A stretch of 64,000 bases of DNA, from the NCBI GenBank assembly GCA_015057715.1, contig SVDS01000002.1, positions 37,410 to 101,409 of the forward strand. The letters are read 5' to 3'. Of this stretch, positions 1-9,574 are shown in pieces. A program made the translations under genes and the position numbers. The stretch's first letter is position 1, and each line of letters begins with the position of its first letter. The notes beneath the pieces are model-generated. The model was not told the DNA's origin. It was given only the letters and a program-made list of their open reading frames with translations, and did not search any database. The stretch is from Paenibacillaceae bacterium (GTDB lineage: Bacteria; Bacillota; Clostridia; Lachnospirales; Lachnospiraceae).

Positions 1-3000
1 GTAGCCCGTCTGCTCTCCATCTTCCACTTTCTCCAGACGGTTCCCACAGGGATCATAACGGTAAGTAATACAGGAAGCTTTCTCTCCTCCAGCCTCTTCT
101 TCCGTTCTTGTTGCTTCCTCTGTTAAACGGTTCCTGACATCATACTGGAAATCTTTCCAGATCTTCTTAAATAGGTACGTTCCATCTTCTCCCAGTCTCT
201 GGAATCCTCCGGTTTTTGCTGTCCGATTCCCGTTTCCATCATATTCATAAGCAAAGTCTAACAAAGCTTCCCCGTCTTTTAGCTTCGTCCGCAGGTGGAT
301 GATATTTCCGTCCGTATCATACTCATAGCTGGTCTCTATTCCATTTTTATACCGGATTCCAGCTAACCGTCCTCCTGGTGTATGCCGGTAAGATACGATC
401 TCTTTTCCTGTCTTATCACGTATTCTCTTAATCCTACCGCATAAGTCATATTCATAATGTATGGTTTCCCCGCTGTGATCTTTCACAGACTTCAGACTTC
501 CGTCTGCATTCCATTCACACTGCACCAGCGTCTTTCCCGATGATGACTTTCTAAGCAGCTTACCATCCGGACGGTACTGGTAGGTATAACTAAATCCCCC
601 TGCAACAGACTTTTTAAGCTGACCGCTGCTGTTATACTCCCATGAACGGCTCTCACGCCGGCCTTCCTTCGATACTGCCGTCTGGCATAGTGGCTTTCCA
701 TCCACGTTATAGCTTGTCTCTGCCCGGTTCCCGTTCCGGTCCACATGCAGGATCAACCGCCCCTCCCTGTCATAACGGAAGGTCTCATGGTTTCCATCCT
801 GGTCGATGATCTCACATACTTTTCCCTGGCTGTTGTAACGGTATTGGAGGATATTCCCGTTCCCATCCTTCGTACTGGTCATATTTCCAGCATAGTCATA
901 TGTATACGTTTCGTTTCCGCCGTCCGCTGTCTTTGTTTCTTTCACCCTTCCCCAGGCGTCAACACAGTAAGCAGTTTCGTTTCCATTTCCATCCCATACG
1001 CCGACTATCTGTCCCCGCTTATTATAACGGTAGGTCTGGATCGGTTTTCCCAGGGTATGGCTTCTGGTTGTCATGACTGCTGTTGGATTTCCGCAGACGT
1101 CATAGACATAGTCTGTCCGGCCTCCGTCTGCTTCCTGTCTGCTTACTACTCTTCCTGCTCCGTCATGATCAATAAGCTGTTCCTTGACTCCCATTGGGTT
1201 CCAGCTCTCTTTTAACCGGCCTTTTGTATCATAGACAAAACGATAGGTCCGTTGGCTTACTGGACTTACCTCGTTTTCACCAGCGATACCAGATTCCACT
1301 TCACTATTTCCTGCCACCGGAAGAAACCTTCCGACCAATCGGTCATTGCTGTCATACTCATATCCGAACACGGCACCTTCCGATTCCTTCACATGAGTGA
1401 TGCGGTTCTTTAAGTCATAGGTACATTCTGCCTCATGGGCTTCCGCTCCAGCTCCCTGGCGGCGGATGCGTGTAATATTTCCAGCCGGATCATATTCAAT
1501 GGTAGTTATCCTGTCGATTCCTCCGGTCTTATCAATGACCCTCTCCTTTGTCAGCCTGTCCCTTATGTCATACTCCCGGCTGATCCGGTATCCTTCCGGG
1601 GTAATGACCTGGGTCTGGTTCCCGTTTTCATCATACTGATAGGTGGTCACAGCCTCTTTCGCCTCTCCTTCCAGAGGTTCCAGTCCACTGTTTATTATCT
1701 CCCGCTTTTCCACCATACGATCCGCGTGATCATACCTCCATGCAAACTTTCGGGACACGGTATCACTGATCCTGGTCTCCTCATAGGTCTTATTCCCATG
1801 GCAGTCATACCCGTATTTTCCCTTAGCACCAGTGGAATCTTCAATCGTATGAAGCCTTCCCATGGCATCATATCCATAGGTGATCTCCAGGCATTCCTCT
1901 CCTTCCCGGTATTCTTTGATCCGATGGCCCATGGCATCATAAACATAACGGATTCTCCCAGACGTCGTGTTTTTACAGACCAACCTTGCGGCCAGATCGT
2001 ATTCATAACATTCCTTTTCCCCTGATCCGTTGGTATAGCAGGTTAGGTTCCCTGCTATATCATAGCTGTAGGAGGCTGCTGTCTCCTGATCTGGGCCTGT
2101 CACCTTTATAATATGCCCTTCCCTGTCATAGATGTACTGATAGCCCGGACCATCGTCAGCTTCAGACTCATATTCCTCTGGCAGTACATGTTTTACCCGC
2201 CGTCCTTCCGGGTCATAGAAGAACCGCTCCGTCCCTCCATCCGGATAATGAATGCGGATCAGGTGCTGGTCACTGTCATAATCATAGCAGATACCCTCTC
2301 CGTCATCAAGCTCCGCTTGATAGGCATTGGGATGTACCCTCTTGATCAAATGCCCCTCTCCATTGTAAAACTGCCTTTCGTGGGTTCCATCCGGATACAG
2401 GGTGTCTATCTTCTCATTCTGGAAATCATATCTATATAAGGTTTCAGCTGCTTTTTTATCATCCCATTTCTTCGGAGAGTATTCCACTTTTAGAAGCCCG
2501 ATTCCATTATAAACCCTCCTGGTCTCATTGCCTTCCCCATCCCGGTAAAGGGTCATGTTGCTGGCAGAATCATATCCAAACTCCCGTCTTCCACAGGCAT
2601 CTGCTTCAACGGTCACCCTTCCTGCAGCATCGTATTCATAGATCAGTTCCTGCCCATCCGGCCGGATCACCATTGACGGAACGCTTTTTCTGTCCTCGTA
2701 CATATATGTGGTCACATGACCTATAGGATCCGTCTTCTTCATCAGCCGTCCCATCAGGTCATACTCAAAGAACCACTTGCTCAAGGTATTATTTCCATTC
2801 TCCAACCGCTGACCTTTAAAAATCAGGTTGTGATGAGAATCGTATTCATAACGGATACACCGTCCTGTCTGATCTGATATACTCTCTAATTCACCAGTTG
2901 AATGGTAAGTCAGGGTACTCTCTATTCCTTCCGGAGCCTTCTCCCTTATCTTCCGTCCCCAGTCGTCATACGCCCATTCCCAGATTCCATTTACACGATC

Positions 3001-6000
3001 CTCCATTTCAATGCAGCGCATGTACGTGTCATAATGGTACTTTCTTGCAGTCCCATCCGGATAGTCAATCTGGGTAAGCTTATACTCCCGGTTCCATGAA
3101 TAAACGGTGGTACTATCCGATAAAGAGGAATGAACAATGGTCTTTCTTCTGCCATCATCATAAGTAAATGTGTAAATATCTCCGTTAGCAAGGGTCTGGC
3201 TGGTTACACGACCATTCTTATCATAGGTATTCACTAAATTTGAATTTCCTGTCTGATTTGTTGCCTTTACCAAATACCCGTCTGATGAGTATTCATAATA
3301 TGACACGCCCTGATCCATGTGGGTCACCTGTATCAGACAGCCGCTCTTGTAATGGAATTTTATGCTTCTTCCAATGGTATCCTCCATCTTTGTCAGATGA
3401 CCTTCCTGAAATGTAAAACGGATGGAATGACCCACAGGCGTTTCCATCTTTTTCAGCCTGTCCCCCTGATAGGAAAAACGGAGTTCCTGACCGCACTGAT
3501 CCCTGACTAATAAAAGCAGTCCATTTTCCTGATAAAGATAAGTCTTGAACTCCTGATGATCCTTTAACAGCCAGTCCCTTTCTTCCGTCTGGGACAGCAG
3601 AAAACGTTCTCCATACCCACTGGCAGTCAGGTACTTTTCTCCTGTCATCGGGAAGATCAGATACAGTCCCTCCGGAAGACTTACATGAAGCCCCTTTTCT
3701 CTATCCCTGCACAGTCTGCCCTCATAAGTGAAGCTCCATCCCTTTCCCAGTATTCCTGCTGATTGATTGACGGACTGGTACTTTCGCATGAGCGTAATGG
3801 GTTCTCTGATACCGGGAAGGATAAAGTCAGTTTCATCAATGAGAAAGCAGCCAGTGACTGCAAGGACCGGGTCTGCAACACTTTGTTGATGCATAGCGTT
3901 ATATTCCATCCCATACCCCAAATAGCTTATAATCGCCGTTGACTTAATATCAACCGCAACATCCAGCAGCTTCCCGGCTCCATATGTCATGGCCGTTTCC
4001 GAAGTTCCTGCTGCAGCTGCATAAATGAGAGTTCCGCCCAGTCTGGTAGCCGCTACTCCTCCTATTAAACTGCTGTCTTTTGCTAATTGCAGTGCCTTAC
4101 CGCCGATATTCATAGAGCACATTGAAATAAGATTTAAAGTTAGATTAAATGCAAAATTTTTTATATCAAATTCGCCCTTGTAATTCACGCTGTTACCAGC
4201 GGCATTTATAAACATATAACTGCTTGTCAGTGCAGCGCTACCGAAAGACTGAATCCCCTGTAATGTTACAAGATTCATTGCAAAAACTGTAGCATCCTTT
4301 GTTAAGTTATATACATCCTCTCCAAGACCTACAGAAGCCATAGAATCCTTAATAAAATTATTAGCGTGGCTTGTAGTATCATGTTGGTCCGCCAGCGCAA
4401 CCAGTTCTCTGCCCTCCTGTATCTCTGCGACTCCGTATGCTGCAGAAGCTGTTATTACTAATCCTGCTGCAATCGGAGCTGCAGCTCCCGCAGTAGCAAC
4501 CACCAGCACTGCAATACCCACACCCGCCAGAATTTTTAACCCTCCCCATATTTTTTCTTCTCCTTCTTGTCTTCTCTTCGCCTCCTCCGCTTCTCTCTGC
4601 GCAATCACCTGATCTGCCATCTGCTCCAACGCCTCTTTGGCTTTTCCATTTATATCACTAAGCATGGCAGCATCATCCACACTTAACTCATCACTCAGCT
4701 CCCCTGCAGTTGGGGTTGGGCCTGTTAATTTTTCAGCTTGATGTATAATCATTTCTGACTGGACATTGGTATTTCCATCAAGGACAATTTTTTTGGAGCC
4801 AACCTGCAGCGTCAGCATTGTTGCCGCCTGGACAGTAATATTATCTGAAACAGCATCCTCCGACTCACCCACAGATAATTTTGAAGCAGCTTCTAAAATA
4901 ATATTTGCTGCACTAATAAAAATTTGACCGTCCTTCCCCAGATGAAGCCGGGAATTCCCTGATACAAAATCGAAACTCCCCTGACCCATGGACATCATGG
5001 AACCACCAGGATCCGAAAATGTTTTTACAGCCGGGTTCGTTCCTCCCGACGTACGGATTGCATGTACTGCAATCGCATCCTGCTCGTCATGGCTGGGAAA
5101 ATAAAGCTGTACCCTGCTTTCCAATTCTGGCATACAGTAAAAGCTGCTACTTTCTATGGCATAAGTAAAATATTTTAGATTTCCTCCGGCCGGATATACC
5201 GGATCAATATCCAAATGGACCCGTACCTGATTGCCCCTCCTCTCTTTGACGGTCGCAGGTAAGCTCATTCCAAAGATTTCTTCATTTTTCTTTTTATGGG
5301 TCAGAATTCCTTTTCTTCTGCATAACTCATATGTCTTTAACAGCTCCCCATGGGATGTGCGAATATCAATTCCGGTAACAACCATTAAAAGGCCGTTGAA
5401 AGTCAATTCTTCACCCATAAAAAGACGTTTTCTTGAAGTAATCCTCCACCTTATCATCTCCTGAGATAGGAGTTCATCCGACAGTTTTGGCCTGCTGCTT
5501 ATAATTTTATTATACTCCCACTGGTCCTGCACCATCTCATAATCCCCATGCACCAACACCGTTCCATAATTTATGACAGGGACTCCAAAATAAACCTGTC
5601 CAAATGGGGCCGTACTATCTGTTATTAAATAAGTTGAGAAATGACTTGCCAGCCTTTGTAAAAACATCCAATCTGTCTCTTCGTATTGCAGAAGGAAGCC
5701 TGGTATCAGTTCTCCTCCGGTTACTTCGTCTTTTATATCCTTTTTAGGGTATTCAGAAAGGATATCTTTCAGTACCTGGGCATAGGTAGCAGCAGTATTG
5801 CAAAAACTCTGGCTTTTTAATGTCAGATCCCATTCCGATGTATATGTAATAAACTCTGTATACAGATAAAAACTTCCAGACTCCCGAATTGTCCGTAAAG
5901 ACTTAAGCTTCCCGCGGAATATAACACTACCGGAAGCTTCTCCTTTCATTTCTCTTACAACAACAGACATATTTCTGTCTGAATAAAGGACCGCACGACT

Positions 6001-6138
6001 GGCGGCTTCCTCCTCAATTAAAAATTTAACTTTCAGGATTCCATGCTCATTCAAAGCTTCTTTAACCTGCAGATACTCAACTCCTATAATACCTTCTAAT
6101 GCTACATCCAGTTCTATTTCATGATACGACAGCTTCAT
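1..6138 (-). CDS. VgrG-like/RHS fusion protein, putative polymorphic toxin carrier (C-terminus beyond window)
   Basis: The frame is open for 2046 codons from the ATG at 6138 to the left edge, with no stop, so the gene is partial here. Residues about 1-430 match the two VgrG/gpD-like proteins at 8157-10966 (shared motifs YEETDW and YCMPE near FPS). Residues about 535-570 are a hydrophobic Ala/Val/Gly-rich stretch, possibly membrane-spanning. Around residue 760 is a DUF6531-like start of an RHS shell (DPVLAVTGCFLIDETDF). From about 880 to the edge there are dense YD/RHS repeats of the type YDxxGrl. RHS shells enclose a C-terminal toxin, and the fused spike domain would load it on an injection apparatus. 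The gene follows the PAAR-like gene by 30 bp. The toxin domain lies outside the window, so its activity cannot be named. Confidence 0.85.
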   Translation of the reverse strand, partial: MKLSYHEIELDVALEGIIGVEYLQVKEALNEHGILKVKFLIEEEAASRAVLYSDRNMSVVVREMKGEASGSVIFRGKLKSLRTIRESGSFYLYTEFITYTSEWDLTLKSQSFCNTAATYAQVLKDILSEYPKKDIKDEVTGGELIPGFLLQYEETDWMFLQRLASHFSTYLITDSTAPFGQVYFGVPVINYGTVLVHGDYEMVQDQWEYNKIISSRPKLSDELLSQEMIRWRITSRKRLFMGEELTFNGLLMVVTGIDIRTSHGELLKTYELCRRKGILTHKKKNEEIFGMSLPATVKERRGNQVRVHLDIDPVYPAGGNLKYFTYAIESSSFYCMPELESRVQLYFPSHDEQDAIAVHAIRTSGGTNPAVKTFSDPGGSMMSMGQGSFDFVSGNSRLHLGKDGQIFISAANIILEAASKLSVGESEDAVSDNITVQAATMLTLQVGSKKIVLDGNTNVQSEMIIHQAEKLTGPTPTAGELSDELSVDDAAMLSDINGKAKEALEQMADQVIAQREAEEAKRRQEGEEKIWGGLKILAGVGIAVLVVATAGAAAPIAAGLVITASAAYGVAEIQEGRELVALADQHDTTSHANNFIKDSMASVGLGEDVYNLTKDATVFAMNLVTLQGIQSFGSAALTSSYMFINAAGNSVNYKGEFDIKNFAFNLTLNLISMCSMNIGGKALQLAKDSSLIGGVAATRLGGTLIYAAAAGTSETAMTYGAGKLLDVAVDIKSTAIISYLGYGMEYNAMHQQSVADPVLAVTGCFLIDETDFILPGIREPITLMRKYQSVNQSAGILGKGWSFTYEGRLCRDREKGLHVSLPEGLYLIFPMTGEKYLTASGYGERFLLSQTEERDWLLKDHQEFKTYLYQENGLLLLVRDQCGQELRFSYQGDRLKKMETPVGHSIRFTFQEGHLTKMEDTIGRSIKFHYKSGCLIQVTHMDQGVSYYEYSSDGYLVKATNQTGNSNLVNTYDKNGRVTSQTLANGDIYTFTYDDGRRKTIVHSSLSDSTTVYSWNREYKLTQIDYPDGTARKYHYDTYMRCIEMEDRVNGIWEWAYDDWGRKIREKAPEGIESTLTYHSTGELESISDQTGRCIRYEYDSHHNLIFKGQRLENGNNTLSKWFFEYDLMGRLMKKTDPIGHVTTYMYEDRKSVPSMVIRPDGQELIYEYDAAGRVTVEADACGRREFGYDSASNMTLYRDGEGNETRRVYNGIGLLKVEYSPKKWDDKKAAETLYRYDFQNEKIDTLYPDGTHERQFYNGEGHLIKRVHPNAYQAELDDGEGICYDYDSDQHLIRIHYPDGGTERFFYDPEGRRVKHVLPEEYESEADDGPGYQYIYDREGHIIKVTGPDQETAASYSYDIAGNLTCYTNGSGEKECYEYDLAARLVCKNTTSGRIRYVYDAMGHRIKEYREGEECLEITYGYDAMGRLHTIEDSTGAKGKYGYDCHGNKTYEETRISDTVSRKFAWRYDHADRMVEKREIINSGLEPLEGEAKEAVTTYQYDENGNQTQVITPEGYRISREYDIRDRLTKERVIDKTGGIDRITTIEYDPAGNITRIRRQGAGAEAHEAECTYDLKNRITHVKESEGAVFGYEYDSNDRLVGRFLPVAGNSEVESGIAGENEVSPVSQRTYRFVYDTKGRLKESWNPMGVKEQLIDHDGAGRVVSRQEADGGRTDYVYDVCGNPTAVMTTRSHTLGKPIQTYRYNKRGQIVGVWDGNGNETAYCVDAWGRVKETKTADGGNETYTYDYAGNMTSTKDGNGNILQYRYNSQGKVCEIIDQDGNHETFRYDREGRLILHVDRNGNRAETSYNVDGKPLCQTAVSKEGRRESRSWEYNSSGQLKKSVAGGFSYTYQYRPDGKLLRKSSSGKTLVQCEWNADGSLKSVKDHSGETIHYEYDLCGRIKRIRDKTGKEIVSYRHTPGGRLAGIRYKNGIETSYEYDTDGNIIHLRTKLKDGEALLDFAYEYDGNGNRTAKTGGFQRLGEDGTYLFKKIWKDFQYDVRNRLTEEATRTEEEAGGEKASCITYRYDPCGNRLEKVEDGEQTGY

Positions 6139-6168
6139 GTTTTCCCTCCTGCCTTTATCCTTTGCAAC

Positions 6169-6657
6169 CTATGACTCGGTCTGTCCTGTTTGTATAAATT
6201 CAATTTTGCCACCGTATTTACACATCAGTGTGGCGCTTCCTTTTATTGGCTTATCTCCGTTAATTTCTACCAGATCGTTGACTTCATCCCAGGAATCGGC
6301 AATGATGACAGGTATGCATTCACCTGCACAGCCCATTTTTTTTACAGAAGAATCTCCATCTCCTTCACTTATACAAAAAATATCCATGACCTGATCCTCA
6401 AAGGACTCGCCTTTCTCCTCTTTTACCTCTAAGGCAATTTCACGGGCCTTCTCCATTGTTTTTGGATTTTCAGCACTAAAGCAACCACCGAAACTTAATA
6501 CATTGAGCATACCCTTGCAGTCCTTTTCCGTTACCTGAGGCATGTTCTGCAAAAACACACCATGAGTGAGCTGCAAAGCCACTCTGCTGGGCCGCATTCC
6601 CATAGAACACTTGACCGGTGCTGTATGTACCACGTATGTCTTTTCTTTATCTTCCAC
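6169..6657 (-). CDS. DUF4280-family PAAR-like spike-tip protein
   Basis: This 162-residue protein has the two-part pattern I associate with DUF4280: an N-terminal VVHTAPVKCSMG segment with HGVFLQNM, a Cys-containing FGGCFSAENP middle, and a C-terminal ATLMCKYGGKIEF segment. DUF4280 proteins are PAAR-like and are thought to cap the spike of contractile injection systems, linking it to effectors. The start codon is GTG (6657), directly after the upstream stop at 6658, with a GAGGTGG ribosome binding site about 5 nt away. The position immediately before the VgrG-RHS gene fits a tip/adaptor for that effector. The family call is from recalled motifs, not a search. Confidence 0.75.
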   Translation of the reverse strand: MEDKEKTYVVHTAPVKCSMGMRPSRVALQLTHGVFLQNMPQVTEKDCKGMLNVLSFGGCFSAENPKTMEKAREIALEVKEEKGESFEDQVMDIFCISEGDGDSSVKKMGCAGECIPVIIADSWDEVNDLVEINGDKPIKGSATLMCKYGGKIEFIQTGQTES

Positions 6658-7182
6658 TTAAACCACCTCAATTTCTTTTAATATAACCCCTGTGAGCTTT
6701 CGCCTTAACAGGCTCTCCGCTACTTCCAGGCTAATAACGGGCTTCCTGATCCGGCTATCTTTCAGCATAAATGCTCTGTAATCACCTATCTTATCTTTAC
6801 TCAGACATACCTTTTTTTCTGTTCCGTCCGGATAACGTTCTAACAACGGATCCAGACCCTCAATTTCTTCAAATAGCACATGATAATACATAATCTGTGA
6901 AGAATTTATCTTATCAATCATCACCACTCTTTTAAATATCAGGCTATCTTCATACATGGAAAGAACCTTTTGTACCATATCAGATACCATGTAAACCGGG
7001 CTTTGCAGAAAATCCGGAGCGATCTCACCGCTATTCTCACCCAGATATAAAACGGTTGTGTCATTCAGCCTTGGAGCATCTTTCTTTAAAAATATATGTT
7101 TTGGTCCCTTAATATCAAAACGCTCAAGACAAATGGAATTACTTATACTTTTGTCCTGCTCCATAAAAAAATACCGCTTCAT
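6658..7182 (-). CDS. Imm11/DUF1629-like protein, possible immunity or accessory protein
   Basis: A 174-residue soluble protein. The ATG at 7182 is chosen because AGGAG lies 5 nt upstream; an earlier in-frame start at 7221 would overlap the previous gene. The pattern resembles Imm11 (DUF1629) proteins: PVYMVSDMVQKVL, then FKRVVMID and a tyrosine pair in MYYHVL, then a C-terminal PVISLEVAESLLRRKLTG followed by a short beta strand. Members of this family are immunity proteins in polymorphic toxin loci and also occur as accessory genes. It sits two genes before the RHS toxin carrier. Immunity genes usually follow the toxin, so a structural or chaperone role is also possible. Confidence 0.5.
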   Translation of the reverse strand: MKRYFFMEQDKSISNSICLERFDIKGPKHIFLKKDAPRLNDTTVLYLGENSGEIAPDFLQSPVYMVSDMVQKVLSMYEDSLIFKRVVMIDKINSSQIMYYHVLFEEIEGLDPLLERYPDGTEKKVCLSKDKIGDYRAFMLKDSRIRKPVISLEVAESLLRRKLTGVILKEIEVV

Positions 7183-7193
7183 TCTGTCTCCTC

Positions 7194-8147
7194 TCATTCC
7201 GCCAGAAGCATATATTCCCATTGTTCTTCGGAGAATTCCTCCACCGGAATACCTTTTTTTGAAAAGACAGAATATGTTGTATCCGCCTGTTCAAATGTTA
7301 CATTTTCCCAACTGCAGTCAATGAATTTTGCCATACGCAGATCTGCCTTGTGAAACTGGCAATCCCGGATTGTACAGTTTATAAACCTTGCTCCATACAA
7401 ATTACTGTTACAAAAATTCATATTTTCCAAAATACATTCGTGAAAAGTCGTATAGGAAAAATTCTTATCAGAACATGAACAACTTTCCAGTCCGGCCTGA
7501 TACCAATAACCATTTGCCATAACAGCCGGTTTTCGTTCTAATTGTGTGAACAATGTATCCCAGTCCCTGCGGGTCTTTTTTTCATAATCTGCATGGCAGA
7601 TAATCACTGTATCCCCACGGTATTCTCCCCATAACAGACTCCAGGCAAGGGCTTTTTTAATCTGGCAGAAATCGTTATTCTCTTCTATATTCCAGCTCAC
7701 AGTCCGTATGATTTCGGCTATATATCCGCCGCATTCCATAACCATATCACAAATCATGTTATAAATATCATATTGGATGATCTTTCCCATATAAGGTCTG
7801 ACTGCTTCCAACAAATCATCCCAAAGTTCATCAATACCTTCAAAAAGAAAATCCATTGTCATATAAAGTGATACCGTATTGGGATCCTGAAACCATTCTT
7901 TCCCCATACATTCTACAAGCACCCTATAATCCCGGTTAAGAATGTCACACCGAAGAATAGAAAAATAGATATAAGTGACTTCCTGATTTTCCGGTAAACG
8001 GATCCGCAGTTCCTTAAACACAAATAAAAATCGTTCTATAAATACCGGTAATTTTTTTTCCAGGTTTTTTTGAAATAGTATCCGATACTCCTGAAGCCGT
8101 TGTTGCTGTTCTGCATTAAATTGTTTAATTGCTTCTTCCCGATTCAT
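7194..8147 (-). CDS. Pentapeptide-repeat protein of the injection-system effector module
   Basis: 317 residues. The N-terminal two thirds is helical, with aromatic and acidic residues and no family I recognise. Residues about 225-290 form pentapeptide repeats of the A(D/N)LxX type (for example NFCNSNLYGARFINC and ADLRMAKFIDC), which would fold as a short right-handed beta helix. It lies between a VgrG-like spike gene (10 bp away) and the Imm11-like gene. It is therefore probably an effector adaptor or chaperone, but this is inferred only from context. There is no signal peptide or membrane helix. Confidence 0.65.
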   Translation of the reverse strand: MNREEAIKQFNAEQQQRLQEYRILFQKNLEKKLPVFIERFLFVFKELRIRLPENQEVTYIYFSILRCDILNRDYRVLVECMGKEWFQDPNTVSLYMTMDFLFEGIDELWDDLLEAVRPYMGKIIQYDIYNMICDMVMECGGYIAEIIRTVSWNIEENNDFCQIKKALAWSLLWGEYRGDTVIICHADYEKKTRRDWDTLFTQLERKPAVMANGYWYQAGLESCSCSDKNFSYTTFHECILENMNFCNSNLYGARFINCTIRDCQFHKADLRMAKFIDCSWENVTFEQADTTYSVFSKKGIPVEEFSEEQWEYMLLAE

Positions 8148-8156
8148 CTCTTCTCC

Positions 8157-9557
8157 TTATCCGACAACCAGATCTTTTCCCTGTATCAGCAGATTCCCAT
8201 CTTCTGACAATGTGAGATTCCCCTCCTTGCAAATATAAGCTCCCTGGGTTTTACTGTGCATACTTAATGGCCCTGTTACATTCAGCGTAATTTTATCTGC
8301 AGCCGATATCGTAATTGCATTGGAGGTTGACAAATTGATGCCATCGCCGGTTCCTATCTCCACCCTGGAAGGACCATTTTTTAGCCTTACATCGCCGCTA
8401 AGGCTCATCGTCTGTCCATTTTGGGTACGCAGATATCTGGTACCTGGATTTCCCATTCTGTCTTTTCCTCCTTTTCCGCTATAGCTGCTAACGGAACTGA
8501 TTGCAATGACATCCTTCGTATCCTTGGTTGGAAAATTCACTCTTACCCGGTCTCCCTTCTCCGGCATGCAGTACCAACCACTTCCATCCGGGGATGCAGA
8601 TAGGGAAGAATATGGAAACCAGTAAAGCGCAGATGATACCTCTCCACCGTCAATATCCAGAAGAACACGAATTTTGCTTCCAGCCACATCTGTAACTGTC
8701 CCTTCCAGAGCCATTCCAATCAAATGCATGGGATATATTGGTCTTACCAATATCCCCTCTTTACTCTGCAATTTTAAGGTACTTCTAAGGGTTCCTTTTT
8801 CACTCTTCTGGTTTACACCGGAAAACAGAAGCGACTGTTGAAGCAACATAGTTCTTTGAAACAAACTGATCCTGGCATTGGTTTCTGCTTTGCAGAAAAA
8901 CATATGAATCTCCTGAATATCAACACCCATTTCCTTCCAATAATAAAACTGTCCCATTTCTTTTGCATATTCTGTTGCAGAAAGCTTCTCCTTACGGCAT
9001 TCCAGCTCTGGTATTCCGGCATAAAGCTGAAGATTTTTACCTTCCACAGCACAGGATAAGGGCTGATAAATAAGGGACAGCATTCTCTTTAAAAATTCCC
9101 AGTCTGTTTCCTGATATTGAACGGCAATCGTTCCAATAGGCTGGTCAGTGAAACAAAGCATACAGTCAGCACCCGGATACTCTTCTATAACCTTCTTAAC
9201 CAACTGATGGTATGTCATTGCTGTATTCTGAAAAGTCCTGGACTTTTTTACCACATCCATACAACAGCTAAAACTTTTTGCCGTAATAACCAGACTGCAA
9301 AGACCGCTGTTCCCCTCCATCACTGCCTGACTCACCAATCCGTTAAAAAGTGGTTCTCTTCCCCCTTTTTTTTCTGCGTATAATGAAAAAATAGTATCTT
9401 CCTTTATATTACATATCTGTTCTTTGCAGTCTTCAGATTCCATCGACCCACTTATTGTCAGAACTGCGTGTTCACCGTAAGAGTGACTAATATCAACACC
9501 ATGTATTTGCTTCAGACAAACGCCCTCTGCGCGAAGCTCTCCTAACGTATAAGCCAT
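8157..9557 (-). CDS. VgrG/phage gpD-like spike protein (paralogue 1)
   Basis: 466 residues, starting at the ATG at 9557 with a GGGAGG site upstream. The N-terminal gp27-like part contains VQYQETDWEFLKRML, typical of phage late control D/VgrG proteins. A gp5-type OB-like middle follows, with WFPYSS and GSGWYCMPEKGD and the FPTKDTKD motif. The C-terminal part alternates short beta strands (ISAADKITLNVTGPLSM), like the spike beta helix. It shares this architecture with the following gene and with the N-terminus of the RHS fusion. It probably forms the trimeric spike that punctures the target or docks the PAAR-like tip. The similarity is visible in sequence; the role is inferred from the family. 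Confidence 0.75.
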   Translation of the reverse strand: MAYTLGELRAEGVCLKQIHGVDISHSYGEHAVLTISGSMESEDCKEQICNIKEDTIFSLYAEKKGGREPLFNGLVSQAVMEGNSGLCSLVITAKSFSCCMDVVKKSRTFQNTAMTYHQLVKKVIEEYPGADCMLCFTDQPIGTIAVQYQETDWEFLKRMLSLIYQPLSCAVEGKNLQLYAGIPELECRKEKLSATEYAKEMGQFYYWKEMGVDIQEIHMFFCKAETNARISLFQRTMLLQQSLLFSGVNQKSEKGTLRSTLKLQSKEGILVRPIYPMHLIGMALEGTVTDVAGSKIRVLLDIDGGEVSSALYWFPYSSLSASPDGSGWYCMPEKGDRVRVNFPTKDTKDVIAISSVSSYSGKGGKDRMGNPGTRYLRTQNGQTMSLSGDVRLKNGPSRVEIGTGDGINLSTSNAITISAADKITLNVTGPLSMHSKTQGAYICKEGNLTLSEDGNLLIQGKDLVVG

Positions 9558-9574
9558 TTATACATACCTCCCGG

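Noticed and set aside
400..3500. Repeated short DNA motifs that could suggest a repeat array or CRISPR
   Set aside because: The repetition is codon-level similarity of protein RHS/YD repeats; there are no identical direct repeats with unique spacers.
492..3914. Several open frames opposite to or overlapping the RHS gene, on both strands
   Set aside because: They lie in other frames of a continuous 2046-codon minus-strand gene; repeated YD codons create long chance frames. None has a ribosome site or recognisable domain.
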